DNA of 64,000 nucleotides from Devosia sp. RR2S18 (GTDB lineage: Bacteria; Pseudomonadota; Alphaproteobacteria; Rhizobiales; Devosiaceae). Shown here piece after piece: positions 37,908 to 47,179 of the stretch; position 1 is the first letter of the stretch, and the number at the start of each line of letters is the position of its first letter. The position numbers and the translations under genes were made by a program. Below the pieces are notes generated by a model that saw only the letters and a program-made list of their open reading frames with translations, ran no database searches and was not told the DNA's origin. The stretch covers positions 3,310,001 through 3,374,000 of the forward strand of contig NZ_CP126539.1 in the NCBI RefSeq assembly GCF_030177755.1. The letters run 5' to 3'.

Positions 37908-39448
37908 GCATGAATACGCAAGGCCGGCCGACGGGCATCGGTAGTACTGGTACGGCTGCTTCCGGCTCCGCCCTCCTCCCCAATGAACCGCTGCTGTTCG
38001 AGATCGGCGACACCGAACACTCTGGCGTGGATCTGCCGGATGTTACGATCGGCACAGACCGCCTCGGCGGCTTCGCCCGGCAGACACCGCTTGATCTCGC
38101 CGGACTTACTGAGCCCGAGGCCATGCGCCACTATGTGCGCCTCAGCCGCCTCAATCATTCCATCGATAGCGGCATGTATCCGCTTGGTTCGTGCACCATG
38201 AAGCACAATCCGCGCCTCAACGAAAAAATGGCGCGGCTGGCGGGCTTTTCCGATATTCACCCACTCCAGCCGGTCTCGACCGTCCAGGGTGCGCTCGAGT
38301 TGATGGAGCAGCTTTCCCATTGGTTGATGACGCTCACCAATACCGCTGCCGTTGCCCTTTCACCCAAGGCAGGTGCCCATGGCGAACTGCTCGGCATGAT
38401 GGCGATCAAGGCGGCTCAGGAAGCCAAGGGCGAGGCGCATCGCCGGATCGTGCTCGTTCCCGAAAGCGCGCATGGCACCAACCCGGCCACGGCCGCTTTC
38501 CTTGGCTACACGGTCAAGCCTGTTCCAGCGCGGGAAGATGGGACAGTGGATGTGCAGGCGGTACAGGACGCGCTGTCCCCGGAAGTGGCCGCCATCATGC
38601 TCACCAATCCCAACACCTGTGGTCTCTTCGAGCCGCAGGTCATCGAGATCGCTAAGGCCGTGCACGAAGCGGGCGCGTTCTTCTATTGCGATGGCGCTAA
38701 TTTCAACGCGATCATGGGCGTCGTGCGGCCGGGTGATCTTGGCATCGACGCCATGCACATCAACCTGCACAAGACCTTCTCGACGCCCCACGGCGGCGGT
38801 GGCCCAGGCGCCGGACCTGTGGTGTTGTCGGAGGCGCTCGCGCCATTCGCACCCGTCCCGTTCGTGCGCCAGGGTGAGACTGGGCTGGAATTGGTCGAGC
38901 ACCAGCAGGATGCTGCGCTTGGCCGCGTCACCGCATTCCACGGCCAGATGGGCATGTATGTGCGGGCGCTCACCTATATGCTTAGCCATGGTGGCGATGG
39001 CCTCGCCCAGGCGGCGCAAGATGCGGTGCTTAACGCCAACTACATCAAGGCTCGTCTCCAGCACGCCTTTTCGGTACCGTTCAACGACTACCCCACCATG
39101 CATGAGGCGCTGTTCGATGATAGCTTCCTAGAGGGCACGGGCGTCACGACGCTCGACTTTGCCAAGGCGCTGATCGACGAAGGCTTCCACCCCATGACCA
39201 TGTATTTCCCGCTGGTCGTGCATGGCGCGATGCTGATCGAACCCACCGAAAGCGAAAGCAAGCAGACCTTGGACCGGTTCTGTGATGTCATGGAAGAGCT
39301 CGCGGCCGACGCTAAGGCCGGCAACACCGAACGGTTCACTGCCGCGCCGCTGAAGGCGCCCCGCCGACGTCTCGACGAGACACGTGCGGCCCGGCAGCCG
39401 GTGCTTAAATGGGAGCGAGCACCGGAGTTGCCCAAAGCCGCCGAATAA
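37904..39448 (+). CDS. gcvPB: Glycine decarboxylase P protein, subunit 2
   Basis: A 514-residue PLP-bearing half of glycine decarboxylase, which releases CO2 from glycine and loads the rest on GcvH. The Schiff-base lysine is about residue 290 in INLHKTFSTPHGGGGPGAGP. SGMYPLGSCTMKHNPRLNE and HGTNPATAAFLGYTV are further hallmarks. The N-terminal 25 residues (TQGRPTGIGSTGTAASG) are low complexity. ATG 37904 overlaps the gcvPA stop. A terminator follows the stop. The L protein gene is not in this window. Confidence 0.97.
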   Translation: MSMNTQGRPTGIGSTGTAASGSALLPNEPLLFEIGDTEHSGVDLPDVTIGTDRLGGFARQTPLDLAGLTEPEAMRHYVRLSRLNHSIDSGMYPLGSCTMKHNPRLNEKMARLAGFSDIHPLQPVSTVQGALELMEQLSHWLMTLTNTAAVALSPKAGAHGELLGMMAIKAAQEAKGEAHRRIVLVPESAHGTNPATAAFLGYTVKPVPAREDGTVDVQAVQDALSPEVAAIMLTNPNTCGLFEPQVIEIAKAVHEAGAFFYCDGANFNAIMGVVRPGDLGIDAMHINLHKTFSTPHGGGGPGAGPVVLSEALAPFAPVPFVRQGETGLELVEHQQDAALGRVTAFHGQMGMYVRALTYMLSHGGDGLAQAAQDAVLNANYIKARLQHAFSVPFNDYPTMHEALFDDSFLEGTGVTTLDFAKALIDEGFHPMTMYFPLVVHGAMLIEPTESESKQTLDRFCDVMEELAADAKAGNTERFTAAPLKAPRRRLDETRAARQPVLKWERAPELPKAAE

Positions 39449-39456
39449 AGCAGGAG

Positions 39457-39484
39457 GCCCGCAGATTGCTCTGCGGGCTTTTTT
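39457..39484. terminator. Intrinsic terminator of the gcv operon
   Basis: A 9-bp stem (GCCCGCAGA at 39457-39465, TCTGCGGGC at 39470-39478), TTGC loop and TTTTTT at 39479-39484. It lies between gcvPB and the stop of the minus-strand lipoprotein gene. Confidence 0.92.
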
Positions 39485-39499
39485 AGGTCTCTCGTTGGA

Positions 39500-40087
39500 T
39501 TATCCGCGAGTGTCGAACCCTACCCAGATGGTGATCTCCTCGCCACCCAGGTAGGGAATGGCGACGTTCTCGACCACCTTGACGAACTCCGCCGACTGCG
39601 CCGGCGGATTGATCGCCACAGGAATGGTGTACTTCTCGGAGAACACCGCCTGTCCGTCGCGTTCCACTGCAAATCGCAGAGGCGCGTTGACCGAGCTCTG
39701 CGATCCGGCAGGGCCGAGCAGCACCCGGCCGACCACGCCCATGTTGACGGTAATCAGCCCGTTGGAGACCACGCAATTGCGCGATGTCTCATCGATGACG
39801 CCCTGATATTGCAGCGACTTGGCACTGCCGACCTGCCCACCACCATAATAGAACATCGCTTCACTGCCCGGCCGCACCTTGATGGGTGGGCATTCGGTGG
39901 CAATCACCGGCAGCGCGCTGGTTTGCGCCTGCGCCACCGAAGCAGGATTTGGCGTGGCATTCTGCAGCGTCTGGGCAGACGAGGAACCGCCGCCCCCCAT
40001 GAGGCCGCCCATTGAGCAGGCGGTCAACAGGCTTGCCGCAGCACAGAGGCCAGCAAGGCGCAGAGCACGAAAGTACATCGAATTCAT
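39500..40087 (-). CDS. Putative lipoprotein of unknown function
   Basis: A 195-residue protein from ATG 40087 with a lipoprotein signal (LRLAGLCAAASLLTACSMGG); the LTAC lipobox puts the lipidated cysteine near residue 24. A Gly/Ser-rich linker follows, then a domain containing CPPIKVRPGSEAMFYYGGG, which appears conserved among alphaproteobacterial envelope lipoproteins, and an immunoglobulin-like beta pattern. It lies 20 bases downstream of the peroxiredoxin gene on the same strand. Function unknown. Confidence 0.8.
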   Translation of the reverse strand: MNSMYFRALRLAGLCAAASLLTACSMGGLMGGGGSSSAQTLQNATPNPASVAQAQTSALPVIATECPPIKVRPGSEAMFYYGGGQVGSAKSLQYQGVIDETSRNCVVSNGLITVNMGVVGRVLLGPAGSQSSVNAPLRFAVERDGQAVFSEKYTIPVAINPPAQSAEFVKVVENVAIPYLGGEEITIWVGFDTRG

Positions 40088-40107
40088 CGAGCGTGGTCCT
40101 GGGAGCA

Positions 40108-40605
40108 TTAGCTTGGGTTGGCTTCAAGCGCCATCAGAATGGCCGGGGCACCCGTGGCGGTCACGCCGGGCGCGTCTTCGACAAAGACGCTCTCGACCAC
40201 GCCGTCACGCACCAGCATAGCGGCACGGACAAAGCGCTTGCCCATGAGGGAGCCTGAGAAATCCTTGCTCATACCCAGGGCATCGGCCAGTTCGCCATTG
40301 CCGTCAGCCAGAAACTCGATCTTGCCGACCGCGCCGGAGGCTTCCGCCCAGGCCTTCATCACATGCACATCGTTGACTGAGGCACAGACGATCCGGTCAA
40401 TCCCGGCGGCTTTGAGTTTAGCCTCATTGGCAACAAACCCGGGCAGGTGATTGACGTGACAGGTCGGCGTAAATGCCCCCGGCACCGCGAAGAACGCGAC
40501 GCGCCCCGTCCCCAGAATTGCATCACTGGTGGTATCTGTCGTCTCGCCATCGGCGCCGATCAGCTTCACCCGCACAGACGGGATCGCATTACCCTTTTCA
40601 ATCAT
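40108..40605 (-). CDS. Peroxiredoxin (Prx5 type)
   Basis: A 165-residue thiol peroxidase that reduces hydrogen peroxide and organic peroxides. The catalytic motif is FFAVPGAFTPTCHVNHLPGF with peroxidatic Cys49; a second cysteine lies near 75 in RIVCASVND and could be a resolving cysteine or unrelated. KLIGADGE and LGMSKDFSGSLMGKRFVRAA are Prx5 features. It is cytoplasmic, with no signal. It is probably co-transcribed with the lipoprotein gene, and the DsbD-N protein gene lies upstream on the same strand (88-base gap). Confidence 0.94.
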   Translation of the reverse strand: MIEKGNAIPSVRVKLIGADGETTDTTSDAILGTGRVAFFAVPGAFTPTCHVNHLPGFVANEAKLKAAGIDRIVCASVNDVHVMKAWAEASGAVGKIEFLADGNGELADALGMSKDFSGSLMGKRFVRAAMLVRDGVVESVFVEDAPGVTATGAPAILMALEANPS

Positions 40606-40693
40606 CGAATAGTTCGCCCCATCCTACCGCTCGCTGGCGGTTCCCCTTTGACCCACGTTCGTCACTCAGGCAATTCATGCACATCCGGAAAAG

Positions 40694-41506
40694 CTATTCT
40701 GTCACTGTAGGCTCAACCGGTCGAGTGACCTCGAAAGCTCCCATTTCGGTCATGAACGTGAGCTGAACGTCTTCACCCACCAGTGCCGCATCGTTCTCGG
40801 CACCAAGTATGGGGATCAGCACTAGGTTCGGCTCGGGGCTTTTTTGCGGCACACCAAACACCGGCTCCCCCGGTACCGTCGCTGCGATAAGGGAAGCAGC
40901 GTCCACCCGTGGGTCTAGCACCTTAACGGCAATTGCGCCGCCTTCCTCCGTCAGAGCGACGTCACCGATCACCGGCGATGACTCGGTCCAGGCAACTGGC
41001 GTTTCCGCAAGCGCCTGGCGGATGCGCAAGCTGTTGGGCGCGTCCTTTACCGGTTCGGCGAGGGCGATGGAAAAAGCCGCTTGAGCCGGCATGCAAATGT
41101 CCGAACAAATCCCCAGGGTCGCCTTCATCTCCAGATGCGATCCGGCTCCCGCCTCTAACTCTAGCGGTAAAACCGTCGGCCCATGATAGACATAGTCCAG
41201 GTATTCACCGGTCTTCTGCCGCTCTGGATAAGGCCAGTGAACTTTGTGACTGGCCACACCGGACGAGCCCGCCAGGTCAATTTCCAACGGCAGTCCAGTT
41301 TCCCCCGGCACCCGCCAATAGGTTTTGGTGTTCGCTGGCATATCGATTTCGAGCGCCGCGTAGGTGGTGCCGTCCGCTGTAATCTCTCCGCTGGTGATCA
41401 GCCGCAGTTGCACCCCCGGGGCAATCTCCTGCCACGGCGTTTCTCCCCCGGTGGCAGGGCCGCAGGCGAAAAGAGCGATAGCGAGGGCAGCGGATCTTGT
41501 TGTCAT
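40694..41506 (-). CDS. Exported stand-alone DsbD N-terminal domain protein
   Basis: A 270-residue protein whose signal peptide (MTTRSAALAIALFACGPATG) precedes a domain resembling the thiol-disulfide exchange N-domain of DsbD (nDsbD). A pair of cysteines in GICSDICMPAQAAF could carry the redox pair. No membrane core or C-terminal thioredoxin domain follows, so the electron donor must be another protein. The start at 41506 puts the signal at the N-terminus; an earlier in-frame ATG lies at 41530. The gene is divergent from yqgE with a 130-base gap. Confidence 0.8.
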   Translation of the reverse strand: MTTRSAALAIALFACGPATGGETPWQEIAPGVQLRLITSGEITADGTTYAALEIDMPANTKTYWRVPGETGLPLEIDLAGSSGVASHKVHWPYPERQKTGEYLDYVYHGPTVLPLELEAGAGSHLEMKATLGICSDICMPAQAAFSIALAEPVKDAPNSLRIRQALAETPVAWTESSPVIGDVALTEEGGAIAVKVLDPRVDAASLIAATVPGEPVFGVPQKSPEPNLVLIPILGAENDAALVGEDVQLTFMTEMGAFEVTRPVEPTVTE

Positions 41507-41636
41507 GGCGCCGGCATTAATGCACGCCATGGTGAAGAAACAACTGACGCCAGCATCATGCCTTCGTGATGGTGCCAGGCCCGGCCGCAGGCGCTCGCGC
41601 CTTGGCACATCGAGCAATCGTGCCTACACTTGGGGT

Positions 41637-42212
41637 ATGAACTCACTTGAAGGACAATTCCTTGTTGCAATGCCCGAAATGGCGGACGAACGCTTCGCCG
41701 AGAGCGTCATCCTGCTGGTCGGCCATAGCGACGAGGGTGCGATGGGCCTGGTCGTCAATCACGAACTGGCCGATCTCCGCTTCGCCGATATTCTCGACGA
41801 ACTCGATCTGGGCGACCCTGATGCGGTAATCCGTCTGCCTGACACCATCCGCGATCGCTCAGTGTTGCGCGGGGGGCCGGTCGAGAAGGGCCGCGGCTTC
41901 GTGCTCCATACGGCCGACTACAAAAGCGGCAACACCTACGCGGTGACCGAAGACATCTATCTGACGGCAACTCTTGATGTGCTCAAGGCGATGGCCTTCG
42001 GGCCCGCGCCCAAGGCCTCACTCTTTGCATTGGGCTGCTGCGGTTGGGGCGCTGGCCAACTCGAACAGGAGATCGCGGAGAACGGCTGGTTAACCGTCCC
42101 GTTCAAGCGCGAATTGCTGTTCGATACACCGGTCGAGAAACGCTATGATGCGGCGCTTGCGAGCCTTCACATTACCCGCGCTACACTCAGCAGCGACGCA
42201 GGACACGCTTAG
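41637..42212 (+). CDS. YqgE/AlgH family protein
   Basis: A 191-residue member of the YqgE family. The start MNSLEGQFLVAMPEMADERF and the AESVILLVGHSDEGAMGLVVN segment are the family signature; GGPVEKGRGFVLHT and ALGCCGWGAGQLEQEI follow. The function is not settled; the family is often linked with envelope or transcriptional control. I start at ATG 41637. Its stop overlaps that of the convergent GGDEF/EAL gene by 4 bases. Confidence 0.93.
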   Translation: MNSLEGQFLVAMPEMADERFAESVILLVGHSDEGAMGLVVNHELADLRFADILDELDLGDPDAVIRLPDTIRDRSVLRGGPVEKGRGFVLHTADYKSGNTYAVTEDIYLTATLDVLKAMAFGPAPKASLFALGCCGWGAGQLEQEIAENGWLTVPFKRELLFDTPVEKRYDAALASLHITRATLSSDAGHA

Positions 42213-45088
42213 CGCGCCAATTGCGCGCTAAGCTTGCGGCCGAACTCTGCGCCGGTCATGGCAGCACCGAACGCAAATCCCTGGCCATAGCGGCAGTTGA
42301 GTTGGCGCAGCCGCTCGATCTCGTCCAGTGTCTCCACACCCTCGGCGATCACCATCAGGTCGAGATCGCTGGCCAAGCCGACCACAGCCCTGATGATGGG
42401 CGCCTGGGTATGTGCAATGCCGGTGTCGGCGCCGAGCTTCACGAAGGGCGCCGCGATCTTGATCGTGTCGAACGGGAAGCGGTGCAAATAGCTTAGGGAC
42501 GAGTGGCCGGTGCCGAAATCGTCAAGCGCCAGCCCCAGCCCCAGACTGCGCAACGCGTCGAGCATGTAGGCTGAATGCTCAGGATTGTTCATGACCTGGC
42601 TCTCGGTGATCTCGAGCTTGAGGTGCTGCGCCAGCTTTCGGTCCTGATTAACGAGGCTGCGCATGTCGTTGAGCAGCGTTTCGGTGGCCAATTGGCTGGG
42701 CGAGAGATTGACCGAAATAAAGAAATCCTCGGGCAAGCCGATCGAGGTCATCCAGTCCTTGGCCTGCGTGGCCGATTGTTCGAACGCCAAGCGGCCAAGC
42801 TTCTCGATGAGTCCGGAGCGCTCCGCCAAGGGTACGAATTCGTCGGGATTGACTACGCCGCGCGTTGGATGGGTCCAGCGCATCAGCGCCTCGGCACCCA
42901 CCATCTGCCCCGAGACAATGTCCATTACCGGCTGGAACTGCACATGCAGTTCGCCCTGCTTCATGCCGCGTTCCAGATCGGCTTCGCTAGCACGGTTGTA
43001 GGCTGAAATGGAGCGTGCTGACGCGCGATAGGCCTCGATGCGGTCTCCGCCCAAACGCTTGGCGTAGTACATGGCGAGTTCCGCATCGCGCAGCACATCG
43101 GGTGCATCTGCCGGGTTCCCGTCATAGATGGTGACGCCGATGGAGCAGGATAGCGTCAGATCGCGGTCCCCGAAGTTGAAAGGTGCCTTGAGCGCCTTGC
43201 GGATCTGCTCGGCCGTCTCCGCAATCTTGCCCGCCGCCTGCTCGGACGCGAGGATCACCGCGAACTGATCGGCGGTGATGCGCGCCACCGTATCGAGCGG
43301 TCGCATGATCCGGCCAATGCGCCGGGCAATGGCGAGCAGCACCGAGTCCGCCGCCGAGTGACCGATGCGCTCTTCCAACTCCATGAATCGATCGATGTCG
43401 ATCATGAACACCGCAGGCTTGATCCCACCTGGCGTGCGCGAACGCACCAGCGCCCGCTCCAGCCTGTCGAGGAACAATTGCCGGTTGGGGAGCCCGGTGA
43501 GGCTATCGTGCACGGCATCATGCAAGAGCCGTTCGCGGGCCGCCCGATCTTCGGTCACGTCCTGTAAGGTGCCGACGATCCGGTTCACCTGGCCGTCGCC
43601 ACCGAGCACCGGCTTCACCCGCATGCGGAAACAGCGATAGCTGCCATCCTGGCCAGCAATGCGCAGGTCGGACGAGACCTTGCCGCGCCGTAGTTCGACC
43701 AACGTGTCGAACGCCGTGCGGAAACGATCGCGATCATCGGGGTGCACTCGGTCCAGCCACCGCTTGATTGCACCCCGCAGAGCGCCGCGCTTCTCGCCCA
43801 AACGGGTCGCGAGTTCCTCGCTGACGGTGACCCGGTCGCGCTCGATATTCCAGTCGAAGACAAAATCCCCCGAGCCGGTCAGCGCTAGCGCACGCCGCTC
43901 CACCTCCGAGAGTGTGCCAATGGTGACCTGCCCTTCGGAAAAGGCGTGCTGCACGGCCGTGAAGCCCAAGAGCATCACAATAAGCACCAGGCCACCGCCG
44001 ACGGCTGGTTGCGCGACATCGTTGCTGACTTGCCCGGAGACCACCAGCCAGGCGTAGAACAGCCAGGCGATAAAGATGATCCAGGTGGGCACCAACAGAA
44101 CCGCTCGATCATAGCCACGCAGGGCGAGCAGGATGATGAGGAAGAACCCAGAAAGCCCCAGTAGCACCAGCACCAGCCGGGCAATCGTGGCCGCAATGGC
44201 GGGCTGGAAGAAAGCGAACGCAAAGAGCGCAAGAAACAGCGCTGCCAGGCCAAGCGCCAGATGAATGAAGCGCAGATGCCAGCGGTGAAGATTGAGATAG
44301 ATGAAGAGGAAACCCGCTAGGGTGGTCGCGATACCGGCCTCGGCCGCCGCCCGCAGCGGCTGGACGCCGCCGGCAGGCAAGCCGAGTAGCCGCCCCAGCA
44401 CGCCGAAATCGATCAGGAGATAGATCAGCACCGCCCAGGCAAAGGCCGCCGTCGCCGGGAACACCCCCCTACCCTTCACCACGAACATGATGGTGAGGAA
44501 GACCGCGGCGAGGGAGGCGACGCCCAGAACCACTCCCCGGAACAGGGTGAAGGAGTTGACGTAGTCGCGATAGGCGTTTGGCTGCCAGAGGTAGAGTTCT
44601 GGCAATTGCCCGGAAGCCAGCTCAGCCACGAAGGTCACGGTGGACCCGGGGTCCAGCGTCACCTCGAAGACGTCGGCTTCGCTATCGGTCAGCCGCACCG
44701 GGCGGATGCCGGCGCTCGGCGTCAAGGCTTCTATTCGATCGTCGCCTAAATCGGGCTGGATGATGCCGGAGGCTGGAAGGCGAAAAAAGGGCGCCACCAG
44801 CAGTCGCTCGATCTGCTGGTCGCTGTCATTGCGCAGCGCGAACAACGCAAAAGCGGGGTTGGTACCGGGTTCGGTCGCCAGCACTTCGATGCGCCGGATG
44901 ATGCCGTCGTCCCCTGGCGCCGTCGACAACTGAACCCGGCCCTCGCGCCCGGGCTGCACTTCGATGACGTCGGAGAGGTTAACGGCATTGACGTCCTCGG
45001 GGACGGCAATGACCTCGAACGCCATGGCAGGAACCAGCAGGGCCAGCAGGCAAGCGAGACAGAGCGCAAGGGCATGAAGGTGACGCAT
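42209..45088 (-). CDS. Membrane GGDEF-EAL protein with PAS domain; GGDEF motif degenerate
   Basis: A 959-residue c-di-GMP protein. Order: signal and extracytoplasmic domain (1-190), a 7-helix membrane block (about 190-395), a PAS domain (about 410-525), a GGDEF-type domain (about 535-690) and an EAL domain (about 705-959). The GGDEF site reads ITADQF, so cyclase activity is unlikely. The EAL site looks intact: EALMRW, VNLSPSQL, LEITESQV, DDFGTGHSSL and AEGVETLDE, though KID is KIA. It is probably a phosphodiesterase. It ends against yqgE. Confidence 0.94.
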   Translation of the reverse strand: MRHLHALALCLACLLALLVPAMAFEVIAVPEDVNAVNLSDVIEVQPGREGRVQLSTAPGDDGIIRRIEVLATEPGTNPAFALFALRNDSDQQIERLLVAPFFRLPASGIIQPDLGDDRIEALTPSAGIRPVRLTDSEADVFEVTLDPGSTVTFVAELASGQLPELYLWQPNAYRDYVNSFTLFRGVVLGVASLAAVFLTIMFVVKGRGVFPATAAFAWAVLIYLLIDFGVLGRLLGLPAGGVQPLRAAAEAGIATTLAGFLFIYLNLHRWHLRFIHLALGLAALFLALFAFAFFQPAIAATIARLVLVLLGLSGFFLIILLALRGYDRAVLLVPTWIIFIAWLFYAWLVVSGQVSNDVAQPAVGGGLVLIVMLLGFTAVQHAFSEGQVTIGTLSEVERRALALTGSGDFVFDWNIERDRVTVSEELATRLGEKRGALRGAIKRWLDRVHPDDRDRFRTAFDTLVELRRGKVSSDLRIAGQDGSYRCFRMRVKPVLGGDGQVNRIVGTLQDVTEDRAARERLLHDAVHDSLTGLPNRQLFLDRLERALVRSRTPGGIKPAVFMIDIDRFMELEERIGHSAADSVLLAIARRIGRIMRPLDTVARITADQFAVILASEQAAGKIAETAEQIRKALKAPFNFGDRDLTLSCSIGVTIYDGNPADAPDVLRDAELAMYYAKRLGGDRIEAYRASARSISAYNRASEADLERGMKQGELHVQFQPVMDIVSGQMVGAEALMRWTHPTRGVVNPDEFVPLAERSGLIEKLGRLAFEQSATQAKDWMTSIGLPEDFFISVNLSPSQLATETLLNDMRSLVNQDRKLAQHLKLEITESQVMNNPEHSAYMLDALRSLGLGLALDDFGTGHSSLSYLHRFPFDTIKIAAPFVKLGADTGIAHTQAPIIRAVVGLASDLDLMVIAEGVETLDEIERLRQLNCRYGQGFAFGAAMTGAEFGRKLSAQLAR

Positions 45089-45249
45089 CAGGGGCGACTA
45101 TATCCTGCGGTAGGCTTCATTGTGGCAGAGGTTCGGCAGCCACTCCGGCAACCGGCGCTCCTGATCGCTTTGTCTGGCGGGAGCGCATCTTGGTAGCGAC
45201 GTTCGCTGCGAGCCACAAGCGCGAGCGGCTGTTGCTCAACTGCCACAAA

Positions 45250-45861
45250 CTAGCGCAGACCTCGAGAATAGCGGGACGCTTCATAGCGTTCCTTGTGCAG
45301 GCCAAAGAGCACGTGGTCTTCCCAGCGCCCGTTGATCTGCAGGTATTTCTCCGCAAACCCTTCCTCCACGAAGCCGTTCTTTTCTAGCACCCGGCGCGAT
45401 GCGTCATTGCCCGGCAGGAAGGCGGCATGGATGCGGTGCAGATCCAGCGTGTCAAAGACAAAGGGCAAGCAAATCGCTACCGCTTCGCTCATCAGCCCGC
45501 GCCCGGCATATTGCTGACCCATCCAATAGCCGAGTGTCACGAATTGCGCCGCTCGCCGCCGGATGTTTGAGAGCGTGATGCCTCCCACCAGGATTTCGCT
45601 CCGCCCCTCCTCGACAAAGATGAAGAAGGAATAGTCAGTGCCCTGCTCGGCCTCCTCGCGCGCCCGCCGAACGCGGGAAACGTAGATTCGACGTCCCAGA
45701 TCGGCTTCGGTCCAGCGCGGCTCGAACGGACGGAGGAAGTCCCGACTTGAGCGTCGCAGGGTGAACCAGGCTTCGTAATCGTCCATCTGCGGCAGCCGCA
45801 GCACTACATTGGGCCCGCGCAGGTTGACCAGAGACGCCGGAGATGACCAAGGCCAGAGCAT
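45250..45861 (-). CDS. GNAT acetyltransferase (RimJ/RimL type)
   Basis: A 203-residue N-acetyltransferase. The GNAT core runs from LRGPNVVLRLPQMDDYEAWF to the acetyl-CoA loop MGQQYAGRGLMSEA (motif A, Q/RxxGxG/A style) and the RimJ-type ending VLEKNGFVEEGFAEKYLQIN. It probably acetylates a protein N-terminus or small amine; ribosomal protein modification is typical of the group. ATG 45861 lies 11 bases after the M16 peptidase stop, with a GTG at 45867 even nearer. Tight spacing suggests translational coupling. Confidence 0.9.
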   Translation of the reverse strand: MLWPWSSPASLVNLRGPNVVLRLPQMDDYEAWFTLRRSSRDFLRPFEPRWTEADLGRRIYVSRVRRAREEAEQGTDYSFFIFVEEGRSEILVGGITLSNIRRRAAQFVTLGYWMGQQYAGRGLMSEAVAICLPFVFDTLDLHRIHAAFLPGNDASRRVLEKNGFVEEGFAEKYLQINGRWEDHVLFGLHKERYEASRYSRGLR

Positions 45862-45871
45862 CAGCACTGGA

Positions 45872-47134
45872 TCAGCGGCGCAAATGCGCGCTGATAGCGT
45901 CCACGTCGGCTAGTCGGTTCACCGGACCAATACCGGCGACGGTGGGAACTCCGCTCGAGAAGATCTGCTCGGCGACTTCCTTGACCCGATCGGCCGTGAT
46001 GCGATTGATACGCTCGACCGTCTCCTGCATCGGGATGGGACGTCCCCAAAGGATCTGCTGGCGGGCCAGTTGACCAGCGCGCGCAGAGGGGCTTTCCAGC
46101 GACATCAGGAGACCCGCACGGATCTGGTTGCGGACGCGGATGACTTCCTCTTCCAAGATGCTCTCGGTGGTGCGCTTGAGTTCATCGAGCACAACGGGCA
46201 CGAGGTCGTCCACCTCGTCCTCGCCAGTAGCCGCGGCAACACCGAAGACGCCACTATCGGCGAAGGCCCAGTGGAAGGAATAAACGGAGTAGCAGAGGCC
46301 CCGCTTCTCGCGCACTTCCTGGAACAGCCGTGAGCTCATGCCCCCGCCCAGAATGGAAGCAAGCACCTGCGCGGCATAAAAACCATCGGAGTTGTAGGCC
46401 CGACCCTCAAAACCGATCACGATATGCGCCTGCTCGTGATCGGAAATCAGCCGCTCTTCGCCGCCCTTGTATTCGGCCCGCTGTGGTGCTGGCGCACCAT
46501 TGGGCTTGAGATCGGAGAAACGCTGGCGCGCCACCTGAACGAGATCCTCGTGGTCGACATTTCCTGCGGCGGCAATCACCATGTGGTCGCCCACATAGTT
46601 GCGGCTCATATATTTCCGGATCATGTCCGGATTAAACTCGCGCACGGAGTCAGTGGTGCCCAGAATTGTCCGACCGATGGGCTGGGTTGGAAATGCGGCT
46701 TGCTGGAACAGGTCAAAAACGTGGTCGTCGGGGTTGTCGCGAGCGGCCCCGATCTCCTGGACGATCACCTGTTTTTCGCGCGTCAACTCCTCCTCTTCGA
46801 ACAAGGAGTTCTGAAGAATGTCGGAAAGGATGTCGGCTGCGAGCACCACGTCATCCTTGAGGACGCGGGCGAAGTATCCGGTGTGTTCGATGGAGGTAGC
46901 TGCGTTGAGATCGCCACCCACGTTCTCGATGGCTTCTGCAATCTGGAGGGCGTTGCGCGAACCGGTCCCCTTGAAGGCCATATGCTCTAGGAGATGGGAG
47001 ATGCCGTGCTCGGCCTTGCGCTCGGAGCGCGCGCCCGCTTTGACCCAAACCCCCAGCGAGGCGCTTTCGAGGTGCGGCATGTCGTCGGTGAGCACCACCA
47101 TGCCGTTGTCCAGTGTCGTCGATTGTACGCTCAC
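45872..47134 (-). CDS. M16 family zinc peptidase (mitochondrial processing peptidase-like)
   Basis: A 420-residue metallopeptidase. The inverted zinc motif HLLEH is at 47-51 (His47, Glu50, His51) in GISHLLEHMAFKGT, and the start TTLDNGMVVLTDDMPH is typical. It resembles the beta subunit of mitochondrial processing peptidase. GTG 47134 is preceded by AGGAGG with 7-base spacing, so I choose it over the longer frame to 47164. It lies 45 bases after thrC in the same direction, a neighbourhood common in Hyphomicrobiales. Substrate unknown. Confidence 0.94.
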   Translation of the reverse strand: MSVQSTTLDNGMVVLTDDMPHLESASLGVWVKAGARSERKAEHGISHLLEHMAFKGTGSRNALQIAEAIENVGGDLNAATSIEHTGYFARVLKDDVVLAADILSDILQNSLFEEEELTREKQVIVQEIGAARDNPDDHVFDLFQQAAFPTQPIGRTILGTTDSVREFNPDMIRKYMSRNYVGDHMVIAAAGNVDHEDLVQVARQRFSDLKPNGAPAPQRAEYKGGEERLISDHEQAHIVIGFEGRAYNSDGFYAAQVLASILGGGMSSRLFQEVREKRGLCYSVYSFHWAFADSGVFGVAAATGEDEVDDLVPVVLDELKRTTESILEEEVIRVRNQIRAGLLMSLESPSARAGQLARQQILWGRPIPMQETVERINRITADRVKEVAEQIFSSGVPTVAGIGPVNRLADVDAISAHLRR

Positions 47135-47179
47135 TACTCGTCCTCCTGACGCTGCCGAATGCACGGCCGCATCTCTCCG

